Of a DNA stretch of 64,000 nt, positions 47,178 through 57,146 are shown in pieces; position 1 is the first letter of the stretch; every line of letters begins with the position of its first letter. Position numbers and translations under genes: made by a program. The notes under the pieces were generated by a model. The model was not told where the DNA came from and ran no database searches. It saw nothing but the letters and a program-made list of their open reading frames with translations. Source of the stretch: Helicobacter sp. 13S00482-2 (GTDB lineage Bacteria; Campylobacterota; Campylobacteria; Campylobacterales; Helicobacteraceae); contig NZ_MLAT01000007.1 in NCBI RefSeq assembly GCF_002272795.1, positions 1-64,000 on the forward strand, written 5' to 3'.

Positions 47178-47980
47178 TTCAAAACTCCTTGTATATCTAA
47201 AATTTTTTCCACCAAATCTCCCAAATCATTCAAACAAACCATATTTGGACCATCACTTAGTGCATCTTTAGGGCTAGGATGTGTTTCCATAAAAAAGCCA
47301 TCCACACCCACTGCGGCAGCCGCCTTTGCCAAATAAGGTACAAAAGAACTATCACCACCACTTTTTCCTCCAGCCCCTCCTGGCATTTGCACACTATGAG
47401 TTGCATCAAAAATCACGGGAGCAAATTTCCTCATAATCACCAAACTACGCATATCCACAACGAGATTTCCATATCCAAAACTACTGCCTCTCTCGCATAA
47501 CCAAACCCCATATTTTTGTGCCTGAGAATATTCTGCACTGTTTCCACCTCTTGTCTTGATAGCTTTAAGAACGGAATATTTCATGTCTTCAGGATTCATG
47601 AATTGACCTTTTTTGATATTGACAATGCTATTTGTCTTTGCTACCTCTACAATCAAATCTGTCTGTCTGCACAAAAATGCAGGAATCTGTATGACATCAG
47701 CTACTTTAGCAATACTTTGAGCCTGATAACTCTCGTGAATATCGGTGATGATTTTGTAGCCAAACTCTTTTTTAATTTGAGCTAACATCTCCATTCCAGC
47801 TTCAAGTCCTGGTCCTCGATAACTTTCAAGACTTGTTCGATTGGCTTTATCAAAACTTGCTTTGAAATAAAAATCGATTTTTGGATTTTGAGCTATAGAT
47901 TTCATGCCCTTAGCAACAGTGTGAAGATTTTCATAACTCTCTATTACACAAGGACCACTTAAAAGTATCATTTTTGTCAT
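47174..47980 (-). CDS. kdsA: KDO-8-phosphate synthase
   Basis: The 268-residue aldolase condenses PEP and arabinose 5-phosphate, the first committed step to KDO in lipopolysaccharide. Motifs are [30 protein letters not shown]-type ending [12 protein letters not shown], and [11 protein letters not shown]. The metal-site region [12 protein letters not shown] retains the Cys, suggesting the metal-dependent form. It overlaps the carbonic anhydrase stop by one base (TAATG) and ribH by four. Confidence 0.97.
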   Translation of the reverse strand: MTKMILLSGPCVIESYENLHTVAKGMKSIAQNPKIDFYFKASFDKANRTSLESYRGPGLEAGMEMLAQIKKEFGYKIITDIHESYQAQSIAKVADVIQIPAFLCRQTDLIVEVAKTNSIVNIKKGQFMNPEDMKYSVLKAIKTRGGNSAEYSQAQKYGVWLCERGSSFGYGNLVVDMRSLVIMRKFAPVIFDATHSVQMPGGAGGKSGGDSSFVPYLAKAAAAVGVDGFFMETHPSPKDALSDGPNMVCLNDLGDLVEKILDIQGVLK

Positions 47981-48627
47981 TATTTTTTTTCCTTATTAAT
48001 AGGTTTGAATTCACGTGTGATCATATTGTAATTAAAAATCTCACCTGTTTCTATAATGTAATACCAACCATAAATATTTATCTCTCCCCTATCAAAACGT
48101 TCTTCTACGAATGGATAGGTCATTAAATTTTCTAACTGATGCTCTATATTGATTTGTTCAGTTAGCCAAAGTTCTTTTGCTTTACTGGATGGACAAAGAG
48201 CTTTTACTTTTTTTTTCACAGGTTCAAGAAGTTCAATCCATTTCTTTACATAAGGAGCATTTTGAAGTTTTTCTTCTGGAGCATAAGCAGCACTACACGC
48301 TCCACAATTACTATGACCGCAAATAATAATGTTTTTGATATCTAGTATGTTAAGTGCATATTCAATTGAAGCAGTCGTAGCAAGATAACCTGCACGCATT
48401 ATATTATCATTTTCACGATAAGGAGGAATAATATTACCCATATTTCTCACTACAAATAAATCCCCAGGTAGGGCGTTAGTAATCATACTTGGAACAACTC
48501 TAGAATCCACGCAAGTAATGAATAGAGTATGAGGTTCTTGATGTTTTTTCAAACTCTCATACAAATCTTTATATTTATTATAATCGTCTTCTTGAAATTT
48601 CAATGCACCTTCAAATAACTCTCTCAT
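47980..48627 (-). CDS. can: Beta-class carbonic anhydrase
   Basis: The 215-residue zinc enzyme interconverts CO2 and bicarbonate, important for acid handling and carbon assimilation. Zinc ligands are visible: Cys39 with the Asp-Arg dyad in [11 protein letters not shown], and the His and Cys of [10 protein letters not shown]. The loop [16 protein letters not shown] is standard. It is the cytoplasmic type, with no signal. First gene of the leftward operon with kdsA, ribH and nusB, and divergent from dedA. Confidence 0.95.
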   Translation of the reverse strand: MRELFEGALKFQEDDYNKYKDLYESLKKHQEPHTLFITCVDSRVVPSMITNALPGDLFVVRNMGNIIPPYRENDNIMRAGYLATTASIEYALNILDIKNIIICGHSNCGACSAAYAPEEKLQNAPYVKKWIELLEPVKKKVKALCPSSKAKELWLTEQINIEHQLENLMTYPFVEERFDRGEINIYGWYYIIETGEIFNYNMITREFKPINKEKK

Positions 48628-48722
48628 TCTTACCTTCTATATCAAAAAAACTAAAGTCTTGAATTATACCAAAGTAATAGCATATAATATCAAAACAGTA
48701 TTCCAAAGCTTTGGAGGATATT

Positions 48723-49385
48723 TTGTCGCAGATCATTGATTTTATTGTTGAATTTGTTGGAAGTTTTGGGTATTTGGGCATTTTTTTAATGATGTTTTTA
48801 GAATCAAGTTTTTTTCCTTTTCCTTCTGAAGTTGTGATGATCCCATCAGGATATTTGGTTTATAAAAATGAAATGAATATCTACGTAGTAATCACAATGG
48901 GAATATTAGGAAGCATAGCAGGAAGTTTATTTAACTATTTCCTTGCATTGAAGTTTGGTAGAGGTTTTATTATCAAGTATGGAAAATATTTCTTTTTCAG
49001 TGAAAAAACAATGGAAAAAATGGAAATGTATTTCAAAAAACACGGCGAAATCAGTACATTCTTAGGCAGACTTATTCCCGTACTCAGACAATATATTTCA
49101 CTCCCTGCTGGACTTTCAAAAATGAACCTAGTAAAATTCTGCATCTATACAGGAATTGGGGCTGGGATATGGGTAGTTATTTTGACCTGTTTTGGATATT
49201 ACATAGGAACGTGGATGGGCTATAATGTAAATATAGAAACGATTATTAAAACCTTCACTTCTGCTTCTTTAGATTCAGGCGAGTTAGATATTAAAAACCA
49301 TTTACATAAAATCATTGTGATAACGATTGGATCTGTTATTATTATTGCTTTGGGATATATTTTTTATCAAAAAAGAAGGAAATAA
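48723..49385 (+). CDS. DedA-family inner-membrane protein
   Basis: The ~220-residue protein of the SNARE-associated/DedA family probably scrambles or transports lipid carriers (undecaprenyl phosphate or phospholipid) in the inner membrane. Features are FLESSFFPFPSEVVMIPSGY, then FLGRLIPVLRQYISLPAGLS (the conserved G-R-x-x-P-x-x-R signature), and helices near the C-terminus. TTG 48723 has GGAGG five bases upstream and is preferred to TTG 48711, which lies before that site. A TATAAT lies at 48683-48688. Its stop abuts the pyrF ATG. Confidence 0.88.
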   Translation: MSQIIDFIVEFVGSFGYLGIFLMMFLESSFFPFPSEVVMIPSGYLVYKNEMNIYVVITMGILGSIAGSLFNYFLALKFGRGFIIKYGKYFFFSEKTMEKMEMYFKKHGEISTFLGRLIPVLRQYISLPAGLSKMNLVKFCIYTGIGAGIWVVILTCFGYYIGTWMGYNVNIETIIKTFTSASLDSGELDIKNHLHKIIVITIGSVIIIALGYIFYQKRRK

Positions 49386-50072
49386 ATGCAGTTATGTGTT
49401 GCTTTAGATCTTGAAGAAAAAATACAAAATTTAGAACTTTTGGAGTCATTAAAAGGGTTTCCAATTTGGATAAAAGTGGGTTTAAGATCTTATATCAGAG
49501 ATGGAAAAGAATTTATTGAAAAAATCAGAGAAATAGATGGAAATTTTAAAATCTTTTTAGATTTAAAACTCTATGATATTCCAAATACAATGGCAGATGC
49601 AGCATTTGAATGTGCCAAACTCAATGTGGATATGATTACTCTACACGCAAGTAGTGGGGAAATAGCGATGAAAACAGTTATGGAGCGTCTAAATAAAATC
49701 CAAAAGCGTCCCTTAGTGTTTGCCATCAGCGCGCTGACTAGTTTTAGTCCGCAAGAATTCAAATACATCTACAACATGCCATTAGATGAGCATGTTCAAA
49801 CTTTGGCAAAATTAGCTTTTAAAAGCAACCTTGATGGGGTGGTTTGTTCAGTATATGAAAGCGAGAATATCAAGAAAAACACAGATTCTAGGTTTTTGAC
49901 GCTAACACCTGGAATCCGTCCATTTTCTGAAGATAGCGATGATCAAAAAAGGGTTTCTGATATAGAGGGGGCGAAAAAGGCTCTTTCAGATTTTATCGTT
50001 ATAGGAAGACCTATCTACAAAGCTGATAATCCAAAAAAAGTTGTTGAAAGGATTTTGGAAAAGATAAGATGA
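49386..50072 (+). CDS. pyrF: Orotidine 5'-phosphate decarboxylase
   Basis: The 228-residue enzyme makes UMP, the last step of pyrimidine synthesis. The catalytic Lys-Asp array is in FLDLKLYDIPNTMADA, and TPGIRPF and VIGRPIYKA form the phosphate site. Start is the ATG directly after the dedA stop; its end overlaps panC by four bases. Confidence 0.96.
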   Translation: MQLCVALDLEEKIQNLELLESLKGFPIWIKVGLRSYIRDGKEFIEKIREIDGNFKIFLDLKLYDIPNTMADAAFECAKLNVDMITLHASSGEIAMKTVMERLNKIQKRPLVFAISALTSFSPQEFKYIYNMPLDEHVQTLAKLAFKSNLDGVVCSVYESENIKKNTDSRFLTLTPGIRPFSEDSDDQKRVSDIEGAKKALSDFIVIGRPIYKADNPKKVVERILEKIR

Positions 50073-50905
50073 AAACCATACTCATACAGACCAAAAAAGA
50101 ACTTATTGATTATAAAGACTCTCTTCCTAAAGATTCTATCATTGGGCTTGTTCCTACAATGGGCGCACTACATAATGGTCACAAAAGCCTCATAGAATGC
50201 TCTAGAAAAAAAGACACTCAAACCATTGTATCAATTTTTGTTAATCCAACCCAATTTGGTGAAAATGAAGATTTTAGCAAGTATCCTAGAGATTTAAACA
50301 AAGATTTCAAACTTTGTGAAGAAAATGGAGTGGCTGTGGTTTTTGCTCCAAATCCCACTGAAATGTATCCAAAAGATGATGAAATATCACTCAGGCCACC
50401 AAAAAATATGGGTTATACACATGAGGGTTTTATTCGTGAAGGACACTTTGATGGAGTTTTACGTATCGTTTTAAAGCTGTTGCATCTCAGCACTCCTCAC
50501 CACGCATATTTTGGGGAAAAAGACGCTCAACAACTACTTATTATCAAAAGATTGATACAAGATACCTTTTTAAAAACCAAAATTATTCCCTGTCCTACAC
50601 AAAGAGACATTGATGGCTTGGCACTGAGTTCAAGAAATATTTATTTAAGCAAGGAAGAAAGATTAGAAGCACTCAAAATCCCTACCGCACTGAAAAAAAT
50701 TGCTGAAGCTGTTCAAAAAGGAGAGCTAAAAACTTCTATCCTAATAGAATTGGCTAAAATTGAACTTGAAAACTTGAATGTAGAATATCTAGATATTTGC
50801 GATCACGATCTTAACCCTATCGCATATATACAAAAAAATTCTAGCATTGCACTCATTGCTGCAAAAGTTGGAAAGACAAGATTATTAGATAATCTATGGC
50901 TATAA
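50069..50905 (+). CDS. panC: Pantothenate synthetase
   Basis: The 278-residue enzyme joins pantoate and beta-alanine with ATP on the way to coenzyme A. Landmarks are VPTMGALHNGHKSLIE (HIGH-like motif), FVNPTQFGENEDF, YFGEKDAQQL and LALSSRNIYLS (the KMSKS-like element). Length is standard. Confidence 0.97.
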   Translation: MKTILIQTKKELIDYKDSLPKDSIIGLVPTMGALHNGHKSLIECSRKKDTQTIVSIFVNPTQFGENEDFSKYPRDLNKDFKLCEENGVAVVFAPNPTEMYPKDDEISLRPPKNMGYTHEGFIREGHFDGVLRIVLKLLHLSTPHHAYFGEKDAQQLLIIKRLIQDTFLKTKIIPCPTQRDIDGLALSSRNIYLSKEERLEALKIPTALKKIAEAVQKGELKTSILIELAKIELENLNVEYLDICDHDLNPIAYIQKNSSIALIAAKVGKTRLLDNLWL

Positions 50906-50917
50906 ATAAGGAGCGAA

Positions 50918-52123
50918 ATGAGAAATTTATTAAAAATCATACCTCTTTTACTATTTGGATCTATTCGCATTTGGGCTTATGATAGCATTGATGAGGCACT
51001 AAAAAATGGAGTCTCTAAAGGTGATGTGATTTTTTATGGGGATTATCAAGGGTTGAATAAAGGTGATGCCACCATCTTAACTCCAAACAATATCGCTACA
51101 TACAGCTATCTAGGAAAAACAGGATACTTGCAAGGAAGTGTAGGACTCAGCTATACATCTGGGTTCTACAAATATGTTCGTGCCGCTATTGGTTTTAGGG
51201 CTGGGGCATCGCTTTGGAACGTGCACAAAGACCTCATCACCTCCTATGGGAATGGAGATTCTTCAAAGGATTTTTTTAATCAAAATAAAGCTACATTAGC
51301 TGAGTCATTTTTTGAATACTTTGATGGAGATACCAATATCAAAGCAGGAAGATTCACTATTCCTAATGAATGGATAAATACAATGAGTGATGGCATATGG
51401 ATACGCAATCGCTCCATTGATAATCTTATGCTTGAAGGATTTTGGGCACACGATTATGGTCGTGTGGCGTATTATCAAATGACTTCCTTTGAAAAAATCA
51501 ATCCCTATTCTGATTTTGGCCTAGTCAATATTGCTGCAAAATACTATATCACTGAAACATTTACAATCAAAGCGTACACATTTTTCACACCCAAAATATT
51601 CACTGCTTTAGGAGCTAGTCTTGATGGACGCTTTAATATTTCAGATTTTTTTGTTGGAGGAAATATTGGGTATGCTTATAGTTTTGAAGGTAATCCTATC
51701 TATAGTGGCTATATTCACAATGCTTCAGCACTGGATGCAAAAATATTTTTTGGAATGAAATACTTTGAAATTTCTGCAGGCTATATTCATACAAGCAAAG
51801 ATTCAGGCTGGGGCAATCTAGGAATTATGGGTGATAATATTGATCCGTTTTTTATTTGGGGAGGAAGAGCCATCAAAACACAACCAAATGCAAATTTAAT
51901 ATATGGAAGCATCAGTGCAAATGTACAAAAATTCAAATTTTCCCTTACCTATGGTAGCACCTCTTATGGAATATCTTCTAGGCAAAATGAAGTTGATTTT
52001 TCTACAGAAATAGGCTTCACGAATAATGTTTTTGGAGTACTAAATATTCTCAATACTCACAAAGATGCTATCAATATTCCCAATACAACGCAAATAAATG
52101 GTGGTATCAGGCTTTCTTTTTAA
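50918..52123 (+). CDS. Outer-membrane porin, Hof/OprD-like family
   Basis: The 401-residue protein has a signal peptide (1-20, ending IWA), repeated amphipathic beta-strands with aromatic girdles, and C-terminal GGIRLSF with a terminal Phe for barrel assembly. The strand pattern with FEYFDGDTNIKAGRFTIPNEW fits the Opr/Hof family of Helicobacter porins. The substrate is unknown. It lies 12 bases after panC and could be co-transcribed, though functionally unrelated. Confidence 0.85.
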   Translation: MRNLLKIIPLLLFGSIRIWAYDSIDEALKNGVSKGDVIFYGDYQGLNKGDATILTPNNIATYSYLGKTGYLQGSVGLSYTSGFYKYVRAAIGFRAGASLWNVHKDLITSYGNGDSSKDFFNQNKATLAESFFEYFDGDTNIKAGRFTIPNEWINTMSDGIWIRNRSIDNLMLEGFWAHDYGRVAYYQMTSFEKINPYSDFGLVNIAAKYYITETFTIKAYTFFTPKIFTALGASLDGRFNISDFFVGGNIGYAYSFEGNPIYSGYIHNASALDAKIFFGMKYFEISAGYIHTSKDSGWGNLGIMGDNIDPFFIWGGRAIKTQPNANLIYGSISANVQKFKFSLTYGSTSYGISSRQNEVDFSTEIGFTNNVFGVLNILNTHKDAINIPNTTQINGGIRLSF

Positions 52124-52157
52124 GATTGCAAAGACCTAAGCACTCTCTACAACCTCA

Positions 52158-52188
52158 TAATAATAATTAATCTTAATTTGTGTATAAT
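52158..52188 (+). promoter_or_regulatory. Fur box and -10 of feoB
   Basis: TAATAATAATTAATC (52158-52172) matches 12 of 14 fixed positions of the Helicobacter Fur operator TAATAATnATTATTA. TATAAT follows at 52183-52188. The box lies at the -35 position, so Fur with iron would block polymerase. The feoB ATG is 26 bases past the -10. Confidence 0.75.
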
Positions 52189-52213
52189 TGGAAAAAAATT
52201 ATTTGAGAGAAAT

Positions 52214-54388
52214 ATGCAAGAGATTATCGTAGCTTTAGTGGGACAACCTAACGTTGGGAAAAGTTCCCTCATCAATAGTATCAGTGGAGCACACCTTAAG
52301 GTCGGCAACTTTACGGGTGTAACAGTAGAAAAAGCCCAAGCTTACCTATTTTATAACAACACAAAAATCACCATTATTGATCTTCCTGGCACCTATTCCT
52401 TAAATGATTTCACGATGGAAGAAAAAATCACCAAAGATTTCTTAGACAATGAACCTTATGACATCATTTTGAATGTGGTCGATTCGACAAACTTAGAACG
52501 AAATCTAGCCTTAAGTGCTCAAGTTTTAGAAAAAAACAAAAAAACTCTCATCGCACTCAATATGTGGGATGAAGCACAAAAAGAAAATATTACTATCGAT
52601 GAAAAACTCCTCTCAGAAATACTAGGAGTCCCATGTATTCCAACTTCTGCAAATAAAAATCTAAACACTACTTTGTTGATAGAATCGATAATAAAACTCT
52701 ATGAAAATCAATTCACCCCGCCTAAAAGAATATATGCTGATTTTATAGAATCTCAAATTCAGACCTTATCAGATTTTTTGCATCAAAAATCTTATCCAGA
52801 AATTTCAACTTTTATAACATCCCATCAGAGCACAGAAAATATTTCTTTCAGAGAAATCTCTGTGATGCTACTATCTCAACAAACAAGGATTTATTCATAT
52901 CTACATAACAAGGGTTGTTGGTTAGAACTTTCAAAAGTTGTGAATAACTGTATTCAAAACCTCTACAAGTTTTCCAAAGAAAATAATGTCCAAAATATCT
53001 TCATCTTTGATGCTTTATCTTTTGGAAAAGGAGCGGCACAAGAGGTTTTATCTAGACCAAACAAATCACTTCATCAAACTCAAAAAATTGATGCCATTAT
53101 GTTAAATAAATATTTAGGATTGCCTATTTTTCTTCTTTTGATGTTCATGCTTTTTAATATGAGTTTTTTAGTCGGTGGAGTACTGCAAGACTTAGCTCAA
53201 GATGGTATTGATAATCTTGGATCGCTTGTGAAAACATATATAACAAATGAGGATTTTGCCTCTTTGATAGGAGATGGCATTATAGGTGGAGTTGGAGCGG
53301 TATTATCATTTTTGCCCCTAATTATTATTTTATATTTCGGCATATCTTTGTTAGAAGCTACAGGTTATATGTCCCGTGTTGCTTTTTTACTTGATGGCAT
53401 TTTTCATAAATTTGGACTTCATGGCAAAAGTTTTATACCCCTTGTGACTGGTTTTGGTTGCTCTGTTCCTGCCTATATGGCAACACGAACTTTGCAAAAC
53501 AAAAATGAACGACTCATCACCTTATTTATCATTGGGTTTATGAGCTGTAGTGCAAGATTGCCTATTTATGTACTTTTTGTGGGAGCATTTTTTTCTGATA
53601 AATACGCTGGAATAGCACTTTTTGGAATCTACATATTAGGAGCCCTAATAGCCTTGTTGATGGCAAAATTTCTCAAATTGAGTGTTTTTAGGGGAAAAGA
53701 TGAGCCCTTTGTGATGGAAATGCCAAAATATAGGATCCCTAGCTATAGAATCATCTGGTTTAGTATATATACGAAAGTATTAATGTTTATCAAAAAAGCA
53801 GCTACATTCATCTTTTTAGGTTCTATGCTGGTTTGGTTTGCCTCACATTATCCCAAAAATCCAGAATTGCATCAAACTTATGAGAAAAAAATCATTGCCA
53901 TTGAAAAAAATAAAAACATCTCAAAAGAAAAACAGCAAAAAAAGATTGAAGAATTAAAAAATGAACTTGAAGAATTATCCCTTCAGCAAAGCTATTCAGG
54001 ACGTATTGGAATAGCCCTCAAACCCATTTTTTCACCTATGAATTTTGATTGGAGACTTTCAATTTCTATCATCACGGGATTTGCAGCAAAAGAAATGGTT
54101 GTCTCCACATTGGGGGTTTTATATTCCTTGGGGGATGCAGCCGCAGAAGATTCTGAAGGACTCAGAAATGCCCTCAAAGCAAACATTAGTATGCCAACAG
54201 CAATAGCTTTTATTGTTTTTGTGATGTTTTATATTCCATGTTTTGCTGCTACAATATCCTTTGGCAAAGAAGCTGGGGGGATAAAATTTGTCTTGTATCT
54301 GTTTATTTTTACCACCATTGTGGCTTATATATTTTCACTAATAGCATTTTATATCACTAAATACATGAACGTATTCTTGTATTCTTGA
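52214..54388 (+). CDS. feoB: Ferrous iron transporter FeoB
   Basis: The 724-residue inner-membrane Fe2+ transporter has an N-terminal G-protein domain: G1 GQPNVGKSS (7-15), G2 FTGVTVEKA, G3 DLPGTYSL and G4 NMWD. Then come a helical spacer and membrane domain with two Gate motifs, including FIPLVTGFGCSVPAYMATR and FIVFVMFYIPCFAA, and a charged loop. No feoA or feoC is next to it, as in H. pylori. ATG 52214 is used because an upstream start near 52178 would precede the -10 box. Confidence 0.97.
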   Translation: MQEIIVALVGQPNVGKSSLINSISGAHLKVGNFTGVTVEKAQAYLFYNNTKITIIDLPGTYSLNDFTMEEKITKDFLDNEPYDIILNVVDSTNLERNLALSAQVLEKNKKTLIALNMWDEAQKENITIDEKLLSEILGVPCIPTSANKNLNTTLLIESIIKLYENQFTPPKRIYADFIESQIQTLSDFLHQKSYPEISTFITSHQSTENISFREISVMLLSQQTRIYSYLHNKGCWLELSKVVNNCIQNLYKFSKENNVQNIFIFDALSFGKGAAQEVLSRPNKSLHQTQKIDAIMLNKYLGLPIFLLLMFMLFNMSFLVGGVLQDLAQDGIDNLGSLVKTYITNEDFASLIGDGIIGGVGAVLSFLPLIIILYFGISLLEATGYMSRVAFLLDGIFHKFGLHGKSFIPLVTGFGCSVPAYMATRTLQNKNERLITLFIIGFMSCSARLPIYVLFVGAFFSDKYAGIALFGIYILGALIALLMAKFLKLSVFRGKDEPFVMEMPKYRIPSYRIIWFSIYTKVLMFIKKAATFIFLGSMLVWFASHYPKNPELHQTYEKKIIAIEKNKNISKEKQQKKIEELKNELEELSLQQSYSGRIGIALKPIFSPMNFDWRLSISIITGFAAKEMVVSTLGVLYSLGDAAAEDSEGLRNALKANISMPTAIAFIVFVMFYIPCFAATISFGKEAGGIKFVLYLFIFTTIVAYIFSLIAFYITKYMNVFLYS

Positions 54389-54607
54389 GAAGATTTTCAT
54401 TTAAGCACAGATTGAGTTCAAGAATTTGTTTTTTCTAAACCCTTCAACTCAAACTGCAATCAAACTTATTATAATCTGAATAATGTTACTTCTAGTAAAA
54501 ATTTAACTTCAAAAAGATATTCAAATATAACTATTTTACACACTAACAAATATTTTTATGACATAATCTCGCACCAAACAAATAATTCAACTAGACGAAA
54601 GGCTCTT

Positions 54608-55870
54608 ATGGAATCAAAAACTCTCAGCAAAAAACAAAAAATCACCTCTGTCATTGCAGCCTCATCTGGCAATCTTGTAGAATGGTACGATTTTTACATT
54701 TATGCTTTTACAGCTCATTATTTTGCTCATCTTTTTTCTTCATCAGATAACAAAACCATAGAGCTTATTTCTGTGTATGCTATTTTTGCACTTGGATTTT
54801 TGATGAGACCTATTGGTAGCTGGTTATTTGGATCTTTGGCAGACAGAATTGGGCGTAAAAAATCAATGGTTTATTCGGTCATTTTAATGGGGATAGGATC
54901 TTTTTTGATAGCTATTTTACCTACCAAAGAGACAGTAGGAGATATTGCTATTATTTTTTTACTGATTGCTAGATTAATTCAAGGGCTTAGCGTTGGGGGA
55001 GAATATGGAATCGCTGCAACCTATTTATCTGAACTTGGAAGCAAGGGACATAGAGGATTTTATTCATCTTTTCAATATGTCACGCTCATTGGTGGGCAAC
55101 TTCTTGCGGTTTTATCAGCGGTGATAATGGAAATTTTTTTCACACAATCAGAGCTTAGCTCGTATGCTTGGAGAATTTTATTCGCCTTTGGAGGAGTACT
55201 GGCTTTATTATCATTACTAGCTAGAAAAAAAATGCATGATACAGTGCCAGATGTTCAGATGCATAAAAATAGGGGGTCTTTGAAAGAACTCTTGAAATAT
55301 AAAAGGTCATTTTTTATGGTTCTAGGATTTACAGCTGCTGGTTCTTTATGTTTTTATACTTTCACCGTTTATACCAAAACATTTATGATAAATAGCACTG
55401 GAATCGCTTCTCAGACATCTAATTACATAATGCTAGGTGCGCTATTTTGTTATGTTGTTTTTCAACCAATTTTTGGGGCTATTGGTGATAAAGTAGGACG
55501 CAAAAACCTATTGATAGCTTTTTGCATTTTAGCAACCCTATGCACTTATCCTTTAATGATCGCTTTAGGTCAGGTTAATACTCCAACAATGGCATTTTTC
55601 ATCATAACGCTATTTTTAGCAATATTGAGTTTATATACTTCTGTAGCAGGGATTTTAAAATCTGAACTCTTCCCAACACATATTAGGGCACTAGGAACAG
55701 GATTATCTTACGCAATAGGCAATACAATATTTGGTGGAACCGCTCCAGCTTTGGCACTGAGTTTCAAAGAAAAGGGGTTTGAAAATGGATTTTTTGTTTA
55801 TATTACGATTATGCTTGTAATTGCACTTATCGTGGCATTTATGTTACCCAAAAAAACAGAACTAGACTGA
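54608..55870 (+). CDS. MFS metabolite:H+ symporter (ProP/KgtP-like)
   Basis: The 420-residue transporter of the major facilitator superfamily has 12 predicted helices. The subfamily marks are AASSGNLVEWYDFYIYAF near the N-terminus, the loop 2-3 signature GSLADRIGRKKSM, LIQGLSVGGEYG in helix 4, and ELFPTHIRALGTG in loop 10-11. These belong to the metabolite:H+ symporters, such as proline/betaine or 2-oxoglutarate carriers. The substrate cannot be chosen. It has its own 219-base upstream region. Confidence 0.9.
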   Translation: MESKTLSKKQKITSVIAASSGNLVEWYDFYIYAFTAHYFAHLFSSSDNKTIELISVYAIFALGFLMRPIGSWLFGSLADRIGRKKSMVYSVILMGIGSFLIAILPTKETVGDIAIIFLLIARLIQGLSVGGEYGIAATYLSELGSKGHRGFYSSFQYVTLIGGQLLAVLSAVIMEIFFTQSELSSYAWRILFAFGGVLALLSLLARKKMHDTVPDVQMHKNRGSLKELLKYKRSFFMVLGFTAAGSLCFYTFTVYTKTFMINSTGIASQTSNYIMLGALFCYVVFQPIFGAIGDKVGRKNLLIAFCILATLCTYPLMIALGQVNTPTMAFFIITLFLAILSLYTSVAGILKSELFPTHIRALGTGLSYAIGNTIFGGTAPALALSFKEKGFENGFFVYITIMLVIALIVAFMLPKKTELD

Positions 55871-56093
55871 TTAAATCTAGGTAATGAGAATTATTTGAAG
55901 ATAAATAGTCAATAGGCTAACCTAAATAGCATTTTTTAGGTATTATATTTTAAATAATTCTTAATGTCTGATAATTTCTATTTTTAAATCCTCGACATAA
56001 TAATTTCTTAACCACTTGAAATAGCCTAATTGAGATGTTTTTGTATCAATTTGGATCAAATTAAAAAAATAACTTGGCAGATTAGTATAATTC

Positions 56094-57146
56094 TTAGGTA
56101 TTGAACAACAAAAACTTTCTAGCTTTCTCTTTTTCATAAGGGAAAAGTTCCATCAATACTTCTCCAATCTTGACTTTATAGCTTTGATTCATCTGAGTTC
56201 TTCCATAAGAAAGCACTATCCTTCCTGCCAAAATTTTATCTTCATCACTTGCAGTTTTTTCGACCAATCCAATAGGACCAACACAATCAAGTAATTCAAT
56301 TTTATCCATCAATGGATGAGGCTTGTCTAGCTTGTAATTTTCTTCATCATTTCTAGCGATAATACATCTAGCACCATTTTCTAACACCATATAGCGTCCA
56401 ACTTTTACCATCACGGTATCTTCTATCACCATTTTTCGATGCGAACTGAGATCTTTGAGTTTTAAACTCACACCCATATCAGTCAATAAACAACCCCCAC
56501 CAGGTTTTTCATAATATTTCCAACCAAATTCTTCAACCATAGATAGTTGTCTATTTCGTCCTCTGCCATTGACATCTAAGAGTTTTTCTCTATCTACCCA
56601 ACCTGCCCTCTCAGGAAAAGTAGGTTCCAAAAGCTTCGCACTCATTGGTCTTAAAATAAGTTCATCAAGATAAAAAGGTTTAGAACTATCTTTTTCATCG
56701 TGGCTAACAATATCATCAAATGCAGGATTTTGACCTATCTCCCTGATAATCTTTTTAACCTGATCAAGGGCTTGTCTCCTTTGACTTTTAGGCCTTTGAC
56801 CAATCACTTCTCCACTGATAACAAAATCAGCATTGAGTTCCAAAAGTTTGTCAAATGCGTGTGCAAACATATTGGCGTGACAATCAATGCAAGGATTAAA
56901 AAATTTTCCATAGCCATATTTTGGACTAAAAAGTATTTCATTAAAAAATTGATCTCTAATATCACAAATCTTGAGCTCAACCCCAACTTGAGCACTAGCA
57001 TTTTGAAGATATTCAAGCTTATCACGGTTTGCCCCAAAGCCGATATTAAAATGAAGTGCAACAACCTCAATACCTTGATCTTTAAGTAGTTTCATACTAA
57101 TCATACTATCAAGCCCACCACTGAATAATGCTAATGCTTTTTTCAT
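56094..57146 (-). CDS. PP-loop ATPase, MnmA/ThiI-like (possible tRNA thiolation)
   Basis: The 350-residue protein begins with a PP-loop (ALFSGGLDSMIS), which adenylates a substrate before sulfur or amine transfer. A Cys pair FNPCIDCHANM and GEVIGQRPKSQRRQALD follow, then a region with ERAGWVDREKLLDVNGRGR and a C-terminal beta-rich part. Automatic pipelines often name it argininosuccinate-synthase-domain protein, but it is not ArgG. A tRNA thiolation role fits the conserved cysteines but is unproven. Its ATG overlaps the dnaG stop by four bases. Confidence 0.75.
   Translation of the reverse strand: MKKALALFSGGLDSMISMKLLKDQGIEVVALHFNIGFGANRDKLEYLQNASAQVGVELKICDIRDQFFNEILFSPKYGYGKFFNPCIDCHANMFAHAFDKLLELNADFVISGEVIGQRPKSQRRQALDQVKKIIREIGQNPAFDDIVSHDEKDSSKPFYLDELILRPMSAKLLEPTFPERAGWVDREKLLDVNGRGRNRQLSMVEEFGWKYYEKPGGGCLLTDMGVSLKLKDLSSHRKMVIEDTVMVKVGRYMVLENGARCIIARNDEENYKLDKPHPLMDKIELLDCVGPIGLVEKTASDEDKILAGRIVLSYGRTQMNQSYKVKIGEVLMELFPYEKEKARKFLLFNT

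Noticed and set aside
52178-52213. Earlier start for feoB
   Set aside because: That start lies upstream of the -10 box (52183-52188) and would not be transcribed from it; the family N-terminus begins at 52214.
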